A DNA stretch of 26,700 nucleotides, taken from assembly GCA_035644935.1 (NCBI GenBank), contig DASQNO010000007.1:1-26700 (forward strand), given 5' to 3'. The notes beneath the pieces were generated by a model. That model was not told where the DNA came from and did no database searches. It worked only from the letters and a program-made list of their open reading frames with translations. Source of the stretch: CADCVW01 sp035644935. GTDB taxonomy: Bacteria > Pseudomonadota > Alphaproteobacteria > Sphingomonadales > Sphingomonadaceae. Positions 12,503 through 21,194 of this stretch are shown in pieces. Numbering within the stretch: the stretch's first letter is position 1; the number at the start of each line of letters is the position of its first letter. The translations under genes were made by a program, and so were the position numbers.

Positions 12503-15254
12503 AGAGGCGCAGACGCGCACCTAGCGAGAAGGTCTGCTCTTCGTAGCGCAGGAAGCGGACGAAGTTCGCGCGGGGCGCCCCGTCGCGTGCGGAGGTAAGG
12601 TTCACCTTGAACGGATCGCCGATCAGGTTGGTCGCGTCGAAGAAGATCGTGGCGTTGGGGTTGATCGTGAAGTTCGCTGAGAAGTCGAGGCGACCCGGCG
12701 GCTTGGCGAACTCGCGGTAGAAGCCGTTCGCCTCCCCCCCGCGCTCCTCGCGCTGGTCGAGATAGCGACTGCGCTTGTTGTACGTCAGGCGGGCGGAAAA
12801 CGGGCCAGCTTCATACAGGCCTACCAGATTATAGGTATGCTTCGACACGCCTCCCGTATCCGGGATGCCGCGGGCAGGGTCACCGGTGGTGGTAATCCGG
12901 TCGCGGATGAACTGGCCTGGGTTCAGCGGGTCACGGATTTCCACTTCGGCGTCGAGATAGGTGTAGTTCGCCTGAATACCGAAGTTACGCAGGAACTCGG
13001 GAACGCCACCGAAATCGAAGAATGTGGAAAGCTGCGCTTCGAAACCGTCAATGCGACCCTTGCGCGTGTTCTCTGGAACGGTCAGCCGCACCGGACCGGG
13101 CCCGAATGCCGGATCGGTGAAGTCGGGCAAGGTATTATCCTGGATGAAGCCGTCGATGTCGCGACGGAAGATGGTCGCGGATGCGAAGCCGGTACGCGAG
13201 AAATAGTACTCGAGCGAAGCGTCGTAGTTGTTGGAATTGATCGGTCGAAGGTTGGGGTTGCCGCCGCCTCCGATCCGCAGGCCGCCCTGCAACGGATCGG
13301 GCGAGCCAACGGTGACCACCGGGTTCAACTGGCCAAAGGTCGGGCGCGTGCGGGTTTGCGTTCCCGACAGGCGGAGCTGCAGCTCCGGCGTGAAGCGGAC
13401 GCGGACGCTGGCGCTCGGCAGATAGTCGGTGAACTTCTGACCGACCTCGCCGCCGATGCTGGTGACGATGTCTTCGAACTTCGTGTCGGTCTGGACGGCG
13501 CGCAGGCCGACGACGCCATCGATGGTATCGCCGAACTGATAGTTGAGCTGAGCGTAACCCGCGAACGTCGTCTCATTGGCTTTGTACAGTCGTACGCGCG
13601 CCACGTCGTCCAGCGTGAAGCTCGTCGCCCCGCGATCGATCACGAACTGGCGGAGTTCCGTGCGGTTGTCGCGGATGCTGTTGTAGGTTGGGACCAGGAA
13701 CGTCTCGAACCCGGATTGAGTGTTCGTCCCGCGAAAGCCGCGGCGCCCAAGCTTGAACTCGAGCGGCAGGTCGGTGATGGCGATGTTCTGCCCACGGAAC
13801 CCAGCAAAGCGATTGCCGAATTCGCGGTTGGCGTCACGATCGGTGTAGCGAAGGCCCGCCTGAATGCTGCGGATGAACGAGTCCGAGCCGAACACGTATT
13901 CTACGTCAAGCCGAGCTTGATAGTCGTCACCTTCGGAAAGCTGGTTCTCTTCGTAAAGGCCATCGAATGCGTAGCTGGCCGGATTAGCGACGTCCACGCC
14001 GCTTATCGCGAACTGCGGTCGCGACAGATCGAAGTCGACCGTCGTCGTTGCCTGTCCACGGAAGATGCGGTCAACGGACTCGGTCGATCCCTTGAACCGG
14101 CTGTCGGTTCGCGCAAGGTCGACGCTGATCTTCAGCGGCCCGGTGTCGTAGCTGCCGCCCACCGCAAATTGATAGGTGTCCGTCTTGTTGAACGTACCGC
14201 CCGCGAAGGAGAAGATCGGGTCGGCCAACCCCGTCAGCCTGCCGCTCTCCAGCACGTTGGTGCCGTCGCGGAAAACGAGGTCGCTATAAGTGCCGTTGCC
14301 GTAAAGCGGCACGGCGGCGAGGCGATCCGAGATCTTGTTGCGGAAGCCCTGGTAGAGCCCGTCGATATAGAACTCGAACTTGTCGTCCGGACGCCACTGC
14401 AGCGCGACGTTGACCGACGGCCGCGTCCGGTCCCCTTCGCGGTAGAACAGCCGCTGGATGTCGGGAAAACGGACTCGTTGCCCGTTGATAACCGGGTCGG
14501 CGATAAAATCCGTGTTCGAAGGCTCGGAATCCAGAAACTTCAGCTGCGTATATGATGCGTTGATCAGGAACCCGATCTCGCCGATGCCCGTGTCGAAACG
14601 GTCGGAGAACAGGACGTTGAAGTTGGGCGTAATCTCGCCCGCCTGCGTCGTGTAAAGGCCCCAGAACGAACCGGCGACCTCGCGCTCGCGGAAGTCGAAC
14701 GGGCGCCGTGAGCGAACGTTGACCAGACCGGCAAGGCCCGCCTCGACGAGGCTCGGCGTCGAGGTCTTGAAGATCTCAAGCGCGGCGATGTTTGCGGAAG
14801 GGAAATCCTGCAGCGCGACGACGCGCGTTTCGGCGGTGAATATCTCCCGGCCGTTGTAGGTCGTGGAGAAATCGGGAAGGCCGCGGATAAGCACAGCCGA
14901 CGCCTCGCCGCCGGTGCGGATCACCTGCACGCCGGGAATGCGTGCGGCGGTATCGGACACCGCCAGGTCGGGCAACTTGCCGATATCCTCTGCAACGATC
15001 GCGTCGACGACCTGATCGGAATTGCGCTTGATGTTGCGGGTCGACGACAGGCTCTGGCGGAAGCCAGTCACGACGATCTCCTCGCCCTCGCTTTCAACGG
15101 CATCGCCGGTCTGCGGCGCGCCGGCATCAGGATCGTTGGGCACATCCTGCGTCTGGACCGGCGCAGCCTCGCCGGTCGTCTGCGCCCATGCGGGCGCGGC
15201 CAGCGTCATCATGGCCAGCGACGACGAACACAGGACGAGGGATTTCAAGCGCAT
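12501..15254 (-). CDS. TonB-dependent outer-membrane receptor (TIGR01782-like), probable oligosaccharide uptake
   Basis: A 917-residue protein with signal peptide MRLKSLVLCS...APAWAQ (cleavage near 25) and GGGGAG about 8 bases before the ATG. After an acidic linker comes a TonB-box-like EEIVVTGFRQSL, then the plug domain: QVVDAIVAEDIGKLPDLAVSDTAARIPG and VLIRGLPDFSTTYNGRE. The rest is a 22-strand beta-barrel ending EQTFSLGARLRL. The SL.ST..K..S..VVDAI.AEDIGKLPD pattern is characteristic of the Caulobacter/Xanthomonas/Sphingomonas TonB receptor group TIGR01782, many members of which sit in carbohydrate loci. No SusD-like partner is seen. Lying convergent to the GH43 gene, it probably imports the oligosaccharides that enzyme cleaves. 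Confidence 0.93.
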   Translation of the reverse strand: MRLKSLVLCSSSLAMMTLAAPAWAQTTGEAAPVQTQDVPNDPDAGAPQTGDAVESEGEEIVVTGFRQSLSSTRNIKRNSDQVVDAIVAEDIGKLPDLAVSDTAARIPGVQVIRTGGEASAVLIRGLPDFSTTYNGREIFTAETRVVALQDFPSANIAALEIFKTSTPSLVEAGLAGLVNVRSRRPFDFREREVAGSFWGLYTTQAGEITPNFNVLFSDRFDTGIGEIGFLINASYTQLKFLDSEPSNTDFIADPVINGQRVRFPDIQRLFYREGDRTRPSVNVALQWRPDDKFEFYIDGLYQGFRNKISDRLAAVPLYGNGTYSDLVFRDGTNVLESGRLTGLADPIFSFAGGTFNKTDTYQFAVGGSYDTGPLKISVDLARTDSRFKGSTESVDRIFRGQATTTVDFDLSRPQFAISGVDVANPASYAFDGLYEENQLSEGDDYQARLDVEYVFGSDSFIRSIQAGLRYTDRDANREFGNRFAGFRGQNIAITDLPLEFKLGRRGFRGTNTQSGFETFLVPTYNSIRDNRTELRQFVIDRGATSFTLDDVARVRLYKANETTFAGYAQLNYQFGDTIDGVVGLRAVQTDTKFEDIVTSIGGEVGQKFTDYLPSASVRVRFTPELQLRLSGTQTRTRPTFGQLNPVVTVGSPDPLQGGLRIGGGGNPNLRPINSNNYDASLEYYFSRTGFASATIFRRDIDGFIQDNTLPDFTDPAFGPGPVRLTVPENTRKGRIDGFEAQLSTFFDFGGVPEFLRNFGIQANYTYLDAEVEIRDPLNPGQFIRDRITTTGDPARGIPDTGGVSKHTYNLVGLYEAGPFSARLTYNKRSRYLDQREERGGEANGFYREFAKPPGRLDFSANFTINPNATIFFDATNLIGDPFKVNLTSARDGAPRANFVRFLRYEEQTFSLGARLRL

Positions 15255-15321
15255 TGTTCAGCTCCCCTAAAGGCCAACCGGCCGTGGTCCTCTCCCGGGA
15301 CCGGTCGCAACGCTAGGCTCA

Positions 15322-15394
15322 ATTGTCGTACATTTCCATCGCCAAACGACCAGCGGGGGTGCGACAATCCCGAAAGTTGCCGATTTAAGACAAT
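15322..15394. promoter_or_regulatory. Recurring GACAAT motif upstream of the TonB receptor
   Basis: ATTGTCG (15322-15328) and CGACAAT (15362-15368) are perfect inverted copies with centres 40 bases apart, and a further GACAAT stands at 15389-15394. They fill the 236-base divergent region between the TonB receptor and the serine hydrolase. They could be paired operator half-sites or -10-like elements. Evidence is repetition and position only. Confidence 0.3.
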
Positions 15395-15490
15395 GTGTGT
15401 CCGACGGGTGACGCCCTGCCTTCCGATGTAAGCGCCGCCACCGCCAAGGCCCTTGAGTCGCGCGTGCCCGCGTGGTCCTAGTCCTGGCAT

Positions 15491-16690
15491 ATGCGCATCC
15501 TCGCCCTCCCCCTCCTCGCCGCCCTCGCCTCGTGCCAGACGGCGACCATTACACCCGCGCCGGCCGCCGCCGGAGCGGCACAGGCCTGGGTCGCGTTCGA
15601 CGCCTCCGGTTTGCGGCGCAGCGGTGCTTACGGCCTCGCCGACCGCGCGCAGAACCGTCGCCTGACCATCGACGATCCGGTGCGCGTCGCCTCCGTGTCG
15701 AAGCTCGTCGTCGCGCTGGGCGTCATGCGCCTGGTCGAGGCGGGCCGGCTTGATCTCGACACCGACGTCTCGCAATATCTGGGCTGGACGCTGCGCAATC
15801 CGGCCTTTCCCGACACTCCGGTGACCCTGCGCCTCCTCCTGTCCCACCGCTCGAGCCTGCGCGATGATGGCGAAGCCTACGCCATTCCGCTCGGCCGCAC
15901 GCTGCGCGAAGCCGTCGCCGCGCCCGCGGCGTGGGACGCCGACCACACGCCGGCGACGCACTTCCGCTACGCCAACATCAACTTCCCCGTGATCGCCTCC
16001 GTCATGGAACGCGCGGGTGGTGAACGATTCGACCGGCTGATGCACCGTCTGGTGCTCCGCCCGCTGGCGCTGGACGCTTGTTTTAACTGGACGACGTGCA
16101 CCCCCGGCGCAGTCGCGCGCGGCGTCGCGCTCCACCACGCGGACGGCTCTCCGCGTAAGGACGACCTCGCGGCGCGACAGTCCGCCTGTCAGGTCAACAC
16201 CCCCACGCCCGCCGCCTGCGACCTGTCCGGATACCGGCTCGGCGAGAACGGCGCGCTGTTCTCGCCCCAGGGCGGCCTGCGCGTGTCGCTGAACGGCTTG
16301 GCGACGATCGGTCGCGTGCTGCTCAACGACGGCCGGCACGGGGGCCAGGCCTTCCTCTCACCCGCCAGCATCGCCGCGATCCTCCGGCCGGCATGGCGTT
16401 TCGACGGCGCCAATGGCGACACCTCCGAAGGCTTCTACTGCGCCTACGGCCTCGCCTCGCAGACACTGCCGACCTTGGTTGCGGGCTGCCGCGACGACCT
16501 GTTCGGGTCGGGCCGCGCGGTGGTCGGCCATGCCGGCGAGGCGTTCGGCCTGCTGTCGGGCCTATGGATCGACCCGCGCCGCCGCGTCGGTATCGCTTAC
16601 TTCGGCGCCAACAACCCGGCACCTTCCGTTCCCGGCCGCTCGGCCTATCGCGCTGTCGAGGAGTCGCTCGCCGCCGGCATCCCTGACTAG
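15491..16690 (+). CDS. Serine hydrolase of the class C beta-lactamase/DD-peptidase fold, lipoprotein
   Basis: A 399-residue protein starting MRILALPLLA with lipobox LASC (Cys 15), so probably lipid-anchored facing the periplasm. It carries the three active-site motifs of the beta-lactamase/transpeptidase-like fold: SVSK (S68 nucleophile, K71), YAN (160-162) and HAG (347-349) in place of KTG. These fit family S12 / class C-like esterases and DD-peptidases. LLLSHRSSL is the usual helix before the YxN loop. Several Cys (197, 203, 233, 243, 317, 333) may form disulfides. No strong Shine-Dalgarno precedes the start. The stop shares the tetranucleotide CTAG with the stop of the convergent lysA gene. 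Substrate is unknown; D-amino-acid peptides, beta-lactams or esters are all possible. Confidence 0.88.
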   Translation: MRILALPLLAALASCQTATITPAPAAAGAAQAWVAFDASGLRRSGAYGLADRAQNRRLTIDDPVRVASVSKLVVALGVMRLVEAGRLDLDTDVSQYLGWTLRNPAFPDTPVTLRLLLSHRSSLRDDGEAYAIPLGRTLREAVAAPAAWDADHTPATHFRYANINFPVIASVMERAGGERFDRLMHRLVLRPLALDACFNWTTCTPGAVARGVALHHADGSPRKDDLAARQSACQVNTPTPAACDLSGYRLGENGALFSPQGGLRVSLNGLATIGRVLLNDGRHGGQAFLSPASIAAILRPAWRFDGANGDTSEGFYCAYGLASQTLPTLVAGCRDDLFGSGRAVVGHAGEAFGLLSGLWIDPRRRVGIAYFGANNPAPSVPGRSAYRAVEESLAAGIPD

Positions 16691-17949
16691 CGGGCGATCC
16701 AGGCCGGCAGACGGCCGGGCGCGAGTTCATCCGGTTCGCGCCGCTCGCGCACCACCGCCCATTCCGCTCCGTTGACCAGAACCTCGGGAGCCAGTGCGCG
16801 CGAATTATAAGTGCTGCCCATCGTCGCGGCATATGCGCCCGCGGTGCGGATGATCATCAGCGACCCGGCGCCGACCCGGTCCGTGTCCCGCCCCCGGGCG
16901 AACGTGTCGCCCGTCTCGCAAACCGGCCCGACGATGTCGGCGGTCATGCGCTCGCCCGTCGGCGACACCGCGTCGATCGCGTGCCACGCATCGTACAAGG
17001 TCGGCCGCATCAGGTCGTTCATCGCCGCGTCCACGATCACGAACGGCCGCTCGGGCCCTGGCTTGGTGCGGATTACCTCGGTCAGCAGCACGCCCGCCTG
17101 GCCCACGATCAGCCGCCCGGGCTCGAAGATCAACCGCACGTTCCAGCCGGCGGTGACGCGCGCCACCATCTCGCCATAGGCTTCCATGCGGGGCAGCGCC
17201 GCCGCCGCCGCATCGTACATGACGCCCAGGCCGCCGCCGAGATCCGCGGTGCGGATGTCGTGCCCCGTACGGCGCAGGTCCGCGATCAGCACCCCGAGCT
17301 TGGCGAACGCTGCCTCCAGCGGCTGCAGGCTGGGCAACTGGCTGCCGATATGCACGGCGACGCCCTGCAGATTAAGGCCTTGCAGCTCCCGAATGCGCGC
17401 ACACGCGTCGGCCGCATCGGCCAGCGCCACCCCGAACTTGTCCTGCGCGCCGCCGGTGGAGATCTTGGCGTGCGAACCGGCGGCGACGTCCGGGTTGACG
17501 CGCAAGGCTACGGGCGCGCGCACGCCCCGCGCAACCGCGATCTCCGAAAGCATCTCCGCCTCGGCGACCGACTCCAGGTTGAACTGGTACAGCCCGCCGT
17601 CGAGCGCCAGCGCCATCTCCGCGCGCGTCTTGCCGACGCCCGAAAACACGATCCGGTCCGGCGCGATCCCCGCCGCCAGCGCGCGCCGGTACTCGCCCCC
17701 AGACACGACATCCGCGCCGAGCCCTTCGGCGGCTAGTGTCGCCAGCACCGCGCCGTTGGGATTGGCCTTGACCGCGTAGGCGATCAGCGGATCGTCCAGT
17801 GCCCCAAGCGCTGCGCGCAGCCGCCGCGCCTGCCCTCGCATAGACGAGGTGGAATAGACGAACACCGGCGTCCCCACCTCTTGCGCAATGGCGGGCAGCG
17901 GCACGTCCTCGCAACAGGTCACGCCGTTGCGGATATGGAAGCTTTCCAT
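16687..17949 (-). CDS. lysA: Diaminopimelate decarboxylase
   Basis: A 420-residue protein of normal length. PLP-binding K61 lies in LIAYAVKANPNG; other family marks are GLGADVVSGGEYRRAL, VALRVNPDVAAGSHAKISTGG with KFG, VAVHIGSQL, DLGGGLGV, FEPGRLIVGQAG, and the partner-subunit motif GPVCETGDTFARGR, then GAYAATMGSTYN. The enzyme decarboxylates meso-diaminopimelate to L-lysine with PLP in the cytoplasm, the last step of lysine synthesis. In many proteobacteria lysA sits with argH and a short lipoprotein gene. Here it stands between a serine hydrolase and a TonB receptor, 69 bases from the latter's 3' end. Confidence 0.96.
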   Translation of the reverse strand: MESFHIRNGVTCCEDVPLPAIAQEVGTPVFVYSTSSMRGQARRLRAALGALDDPLIAYAVKANPNGAVLATLAAEGLGADVVSGGEYRRALAAGIAPDRIVFSGVGKTRAEMALALDGGLYQFNLESVAEAEMLSEIAVARGVRAPVALRVNPDVAAGSHAKISTGGAQDKFGVALADAADACARIRELQGLNLQGVAVHIGSQLPSLQPLEAAFAKLGVLIADLRRTGHDIRTADLGGGLGVMYDAAAAALPRMEAYGEMVARVTAGWNVRLIFEPGRLIVGQAGVLLTEVIRTKPGPERPFVIVDAAMNDLMRPTLYDAWHAIDAVSPTGERMTADIVGPVCETGDTFARGRDTDRVGAGSLMIIRTAGAYAATMGSTYNSRALAPEVLVNGAEWAVVRERREPDELAPGRLPAWIAR

Positions 17950-18018
17950 GTGCTCGTCAAAATCTCCGCGGCAGGGATCGCGACTGCGCGGAATGGGTCC
18001 CGCGCAACGCCGCTTTCC

Positions 18019-21012
18019 TTAGAACCTGACCTCTGCCGCCAGCGTGAACGAACGGCCGCGCGGATCCGCAACGCGCGGCTCCCAGGAACTGCCGCCGCCC
18101 GTATTGCTGTCGTAGCTGATCGCGAACGGCGGGTCGGTGTCGAACAGGTTCTTGACGCCCGCGGTCAGCCGCATGCCGCCGGGCGCGTTGAAGCCGACCG
18201 ACAGGTTGTAGATGATGTAATTTTCGACGCGCTCCTCGACGTCTGGCCGCGTTACTGTGCCATTAGCGATGCCCGGCAATTGCTGGTTCTTGTACCCGTT
18301 GCGGAACAGCTGCGTCAGCGTGACGATCACGTCGTCCGTGGAGTAGCTGACAAACGCGTTGTGCTTCCACTTAAGGCCCAGGTCGCCGCTGAACGTAAAC
18401 CGGCCCAGCTGGTCGTCGAACGGCGCGCCCGCGACCACCTTTTCCTTTTTGGTCAGCAGGTAGGTGCCATCCAGGCCGACGCTGAAAAGCCCGCCCAGCG
18501 TTTCGACCCCCCCGCGCAGCACGACCTCCAGCCCCTCGGTCCTGGACGCGCCCGCGTTGACCACGCGCTGGTCGATCTGCAGCAGCGTTCCGCCCGCGTC
18601 GCGGATGAAGCGCTCTTCGAACAGGCTGCTGTTGTCGATCAGCTGCTGCAGCGACAGCACGTTGATCGTGTCGTCGCGGCTTATCGAGTAGTAGTCGACC
18701 GACGCGCTGAAAAGGCGGGCCGGCTGGAACACTACGCCCAGGCTGTAATTCTTGGCGGTCTCCGGCCCGACGTTGACGTTGCCGCCGTTTAGAATGTCGA
18801 TCTGCCGCTCGAGCGACTCGCAACCCGGCACCGCCGGGTTGGGCCGTCCGCCGGGGCATTTGGCCGGATCCGCGATGTCGCGGCCGGTGTAGAGCGACTC
18901 CGTGACGCCGTTGAAGATCTGGTTGAAGCTCGGCGCGCGGAACGCCGTGTTGTAGTTGCCGCGGAACATGATCGGCTCGAACGGCCGATACTTAAACGCG
19001 ATCAGCGGGTTAACTGTGGTGCCGAAGCCCTGGTAATCGTCGACGCGGCCAGCGGCGGTCAGCTCGAAGCCCTTGAACAACGGGATCAGCAGTTCGGCAT
19101 AGGCCGCCTTGATGTCGCGCGACACGCCGCCAAGCGCGTTAACGTCGTCGAACGGGGCGGCGATCACCACCGGCCGCGCCAAAGCGTCGCGGATGTCGCC
19201 GTTAAAGCGGTACTTCTCCTTGCGGTAATCGACCCCGAGCGCCGCCTTAACGGTACCGCCGGGCAAGCGGAACAGCGATCCCGACACCGATCCGTCGATC
19301 TGCGTCACCGAGTATTTGCCGCCGTACAGGACCACGCCTTCCGCCGAAACGGATTGCAGCGCCGCCAGCGCCGCCGGGCTCTGCGACTGGCCCGGGAACA
19401 GGAACGGGTTGATAAGACCGCTGTTCAGAAGCCCGATCAGCCCGCGCCGCGTCGCGCCGGGCGCCAACGGCGCGTTTGGATCATCAGTGCCGTTGGCGAG
19501 CGTGCCGCGGAAATAGTAGCCCGATCCCAGCGTCGATTCCGACTCGCTGGACGCATAGGACGCGCCGACGCGGTAATCCCAACCGCCGAAGATCGGACCG
19601 TCGGCGCCCACCGCCGCCCGGAAGGTCTGCGTATCGGTCGAAATCTCTCGGCGACCGCACTCAATGCAACGGTAGCGGTACGACAGGCTCTGGCCGCGAC
19701 GAGATGCGAGTTCGGGGAACGTGGCCACCAGCCGGTCGAACACCGCATTGTACCCCGCGCCCGTGCTCGGCTGCGCGTAGTTCTGCGTCGTCGTGTTGGG
19801 CGTGATCTGCACCTGTGAGAAGCGCTTGATCGCCGTCGCGTCCGAACCGGTGACCTCCGCCGTCAACTCGTGATCGCCCAGCCGCGCCACCGCCCGCCCA
19901 AGGTAGGTCAGCGTCTCCAGCGGCTGCTGCAGCACCGCCGCGCGGCCAGTGTCGAACGCGCATGCCAGCGCGGAAGTCGGCGCCGCCCAAAGCTCGGCAT
20001 CGTAGGGGCCCTGCCCGTCGATGACGCCGCAGCCTTCGGCGCCCGGCAGGTCGAGCACGTTGATACCGCCGCTGGCGCGCACCGTGGTGCTGCCGGGAAT
20101 GAACGGAAACGCATTGTTGTTGGGGAACGCCGTGCCCGCCAACCCCACGATGGTCGCGAACGGCGTGCCCCGCGTGTCGGGCGACAGGCCCCGATTGGGC
20201 TGAAACGTGTTGACGAAATCGCGCTGGTCGCCGCGCAGTTCGGGGATGTCGCTGTAGCTGACCGCCCCCATGATGTTGAAGCCTTGCGAGGCGAGGTCGC
20301 CATAGCCCGCGATCGCCGAGGTCCGGTAGATCGTGTGGTCGCCCTCTTCCGCGACATCGACGAAGCCGGATAGCCCGACGCCCTGGTAATCCTTGCGTAA
20401 AATGAAGTTGATCACGCCGCCGATCGCGTCCGTGCCATAGATCGCCGATGCGCCTTCCTTGAGCACCTCGACGCGCTCGATCGCGGCAAACGGGATCTGG
20501 TTCACGTCGACCGCCGAACCCTGCAGGCCGTGCGCGGCCACGCGGCGGCCGTTGAGCAGCACCAGCGTCGCGCCCGACCCCTGGCTTCGCAGGTTCGCGA
20601 AGGACGCACCGTTGTTGCCGCGCTGCTGGCCGGACACGACGTCCGCGTTGCTCGCCAGATTGTCGGAACCCGTGCCGTTGGTCGTCAGGTAAGACAGAAG
20701 CTGCTCGGGATTGCTGATGCCGTTGCGCTGGATTTCCTGCGTGGTGACGATCTGCAGCGGTAACGGGCTGTCGTTGGGATCGCGCTTGATGCGAGAACCG
20801 GTGACCACGATCTCGCCCGCATTCGGCGTATCCCGATTATTGGTACTGGTTGAAAGCTCCGCCCCCTCGTCCGGCGTCGCAGCCCCGGTGGGCGTGGCGG
20901 CGGGCGGGGTAGTTGTCTGCGGTTCGCTGGTCTGCGCCCATGCGGGCGCGCTTAGAGCGGCCAACGCCGATCCGCAGCACAGAACCAACTTCAACGACGT
21001 CGAGATACGCAT
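18019..21012 (-). CDS. Large TonB-dependent outer-membrane receptor
   Basis: From the ATG at 21012 the protein has 997 residues. An upstream in-frame ATG at 21039 would put nine unsuitable residues before the signal peptide MRISTSLKLV...APAWAQ. A low-complexity linker rich in Thr, Pro and Ala follows, then TonB-box-like GEIVVTGSRIKR, the plug (PLPLQIVTTQEIQRNGI, SFANLRSQGSGATLVLLNGRR, VEVLKEGASAIYGTDAIGGVINF), and a long barrel ending FTLAAEVRF with the terminal Phe typical of barrel-assembly signals. VLLNGRR and EGASAIYG are classic plug motifs. The cargo cannot be read from sequence. Related sphingomonad and xanthomonad receptors often lie beside peptidase genes, which fits the downstream lysA and upstream dacB. 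Confidence 0.93.
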   Translation of the reverse strand: MRISTSLKLVLCCGSALAALSAPAWAQTSEPQTTTPPAATPTGAATPDEGAELSTSTNNRDTPNAGEIVVTGSRIKRDPNDSPLPLQIVTTQEIQRNGISNPEQLLSYLTTNGTGSDNLASNADVVSGQQRGNNGASFANLRSQGSGATLVLLNGRRVAAHGLQGSAVDVNQIPFAAIERVEVLKEGASAIYGTDAIGGVINFILRKDYQGVGLSGFVDVAEEGDHTIYRTSAIAGYGDLASQGFNIMGAVSYSDIPELRGDQRDFVNTFQPNRGLSPDTRGTPFATIVGLAGTAFPNNNAFPFIPGSTTVRASGGINVLDLPGAEGCGVIDGQGPYDAELWAAPTSALACAFDTGRAAVLQQPLETLTYLGRAVARLGDHELTAEVTGSDATAIKRFSQVQITPNTTTQNYAQPSTGAGYNAVFDRLVATFPELASRRGQSLSYRYRCIECGRREISTDTQTFRAAVGADGPIFGGWDYRVGASYASSESESTLGSGYYFRGTLANGTDDPNAPLAPGATRRGLIGLLNSGLINPFLFPGQSQSPAALAALQSVSAEGVVLYGGKYSVTQIDGSVSGSLFRLPGGTVKAALGVDYRKEKYRFNGDIRDALARPVVIAAPFDDVNALGGVSRDIKAAYAELLIPLFKGFELTAAGRVDDYQGFGTTVNPLIAFKYRPFEPIMFRGNYNTAFRAPSFNQIFNGVTESLYTGRDIADPAKCPGGRPNPAVPGCESLERQIDILNGGNVNVGPETAKNYSLGVVFQPARLFSASVDYYSISRDDTINVLSLQQLIDNSSLFEERFIRDAGGTLLQIDQRVVNAGASRTEGLEVVLRGGVETLGGLFSVGLDGTYLLTKKEKVVAGAPFDDQLGRFTFSGDLGLKWKHNAFVSYSTDDVIVTLTQLFRNGYKNQQLPGIANGTVTRPDVEERVENYIIYNLSVGFNAPGGMRLTAGVKNLFDTDPPFAISYDSNTGGGSSWEPRVADPRGRSFTLAAEVRF

Positions 21013-21047
21013 TTTCCGGAACCCCCCACAAGCCCGCATGACTGACC

Positions 21048-21110
21048 GCCATTAAGTAACAAGATTGTCATGGTGCGCCATAGTTTCTGTTGGCCGCGCC
21101 ATAACTTAAC
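21048..21110. repeat. Three-copy GCCAT-type repeat upstream of the large TonB receptor
   Basis: GCCATTAAGTAAC (21048-21060), GCCATAGTTTCTG (21077-21089) and GCCATAACTTAAC (21098-21110) share GCCAT followed by an AT-rich tail. The first and third agree at 10 of 13 positions. They start 29 and 21 bases apart, and all lie within 100 bases upstream of the receptor start, in the most AT-rich piece of the neighbourhood. ATGG-TGCG-CCAT at 21070-21081 adds a short dyad over the middle copy. An operator array for a regulator of the receptor is the simplest reading. Confidence 0.45.
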
Positions 21111-21194
21111 GTCGATCATGGGCGTGTGCGTTGCTCCCCGGCAACAGCCGCGGCGAAGCGGCACGATCGGCGCGCTCCGCGAACCCGCAAGCCG

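Noticed and set aside
12837..14555. A 572-codon plus-strand frame inside the first TonB receptor gene
   Set aside because: It is antisense to a clear receptor, and its composition is that of a shadow frame in high-GC DNA.
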